Assembly (NCBI GenBank): GCA_965661625.1
Contig: CBFIEM010000006.1
Coordinates: 1-64,000 of the forward strand
Direction of reading: 5' to 3'
DNA length: 64,000 nt
DNA from: GCA-2705995 sp965661625
Lineage (GTDB): Bacteria > Bacteroidota > Bacteroidia > Flavobacteriales_G > Salibacteraceae
In this document: positions 64,000 to 64,000 of the stretch, piece by piece
Position numbering within the stretch: the stretch's first letter is position 1
Layout: every line of letters begins with the position of its first letter
Translations under genes and position numbers: made by a program
Notes under the pieces: model-generated
Databases searched by the model: none
What the model was told of the DNA's origin: nothing
What the model saw: only the letters and a program-made list of their open reading frames with translations

Positions 64000-64000
64000 T

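Overview
The window comes from a member of the Bacteroidota, most likely a marine-type flavobacterium (Flavobacteriales). Evidence: type IX secretion (T9SS) components and many proteins with T9SS type A or type B C-terminal sorting domains; the gene order DUF4175-ybeY-mnmG; an ATP synthase operon without atpD/atpC; lineage families (DUF4199, DUF3667, DUF2339, a PID-CTERM-like small protein); and promoter elements of the TTTG-N19-TAnnTTTG kind instead of sigma-70 boxes. A run of 99 Ns flanked by a 78-bp duplication shows that this is a draft or metagenome scaffold.

Layout. 1-5.0 kb: end of a peroxiredoxin gene, two small secreted proteins sharing a leader sequence, then gltX-folB-tRNA-Cys and a PorG-like T9SS protein on the minus strand. 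5.1-13.8 kb, plus strand: DUF4175, ybeY, mnmG, porZ, recO; two parS-like sites bracket mnmG. 13.8-17.8 kb, minus strand: a membrane protein, a T9SS-sorted kelch protein, a FISUMP-domain protein, tag and a MORN-like protein. 18-22 kb: a LytS-type TPR kinase whose partner regulator is truncated and fused to an outer-membrane transporter-like tail, followed by decayed sequence around a 2OG-Fe(II) oxygenase. 22-27 kb: a secreted orphan, TraB/GumN, SIMPL, two tiny membrane ORFs, and a TetR regulator divergent from a sterol-desaturase-family hydroxylase with a clear operator/promoter region. 27-42 kb: an accessory zone of T9SS cargo, paired membrane proteins (GDYXXLXY/DUF2157), an FKBP, orphans, and several broken genes, including a PAS histidine kinase with three lesions. 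42-50 kb: SulP transporter, DUF4199, a membrane LuxR-type regulator, DUF2339 and a large orphan. 50-57.5 kb, minus strand: a T9SS type B remnant, a TlpA-like lipoprotein, a Bax inhibitor-1 protein, dut, a flippase, an enoyl-CoA hydratase and an NtrY-like kinase. 57.5-64 kb, minus strand: bactofilin-atpZ-membrane protein-atpBEFHAG and the end of a possible PorW/SprE gene.

How it fits together. The housekeeping blocks (translation and tRNA modification, RecO repair, ATP synthase, dUTPase) are intact and compactly organised, often with 1-8 bp overlaps. The accessory blocks hold surface and secreted proteins served by T9SS, and carry nearly all the frameshifts, stops and truncations. I found no CRISPR array, prophage, insertion sequence or recognisable defence island, and no convincing new multi-gene system. 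The most informative unusual features are the parS-like pair at mnmG, the kinase/regulator wrecks, the 59-residue PID-CTERM-like gene overlapping a frameshifted adhesin-like gene, and the gltX assembly artefact.
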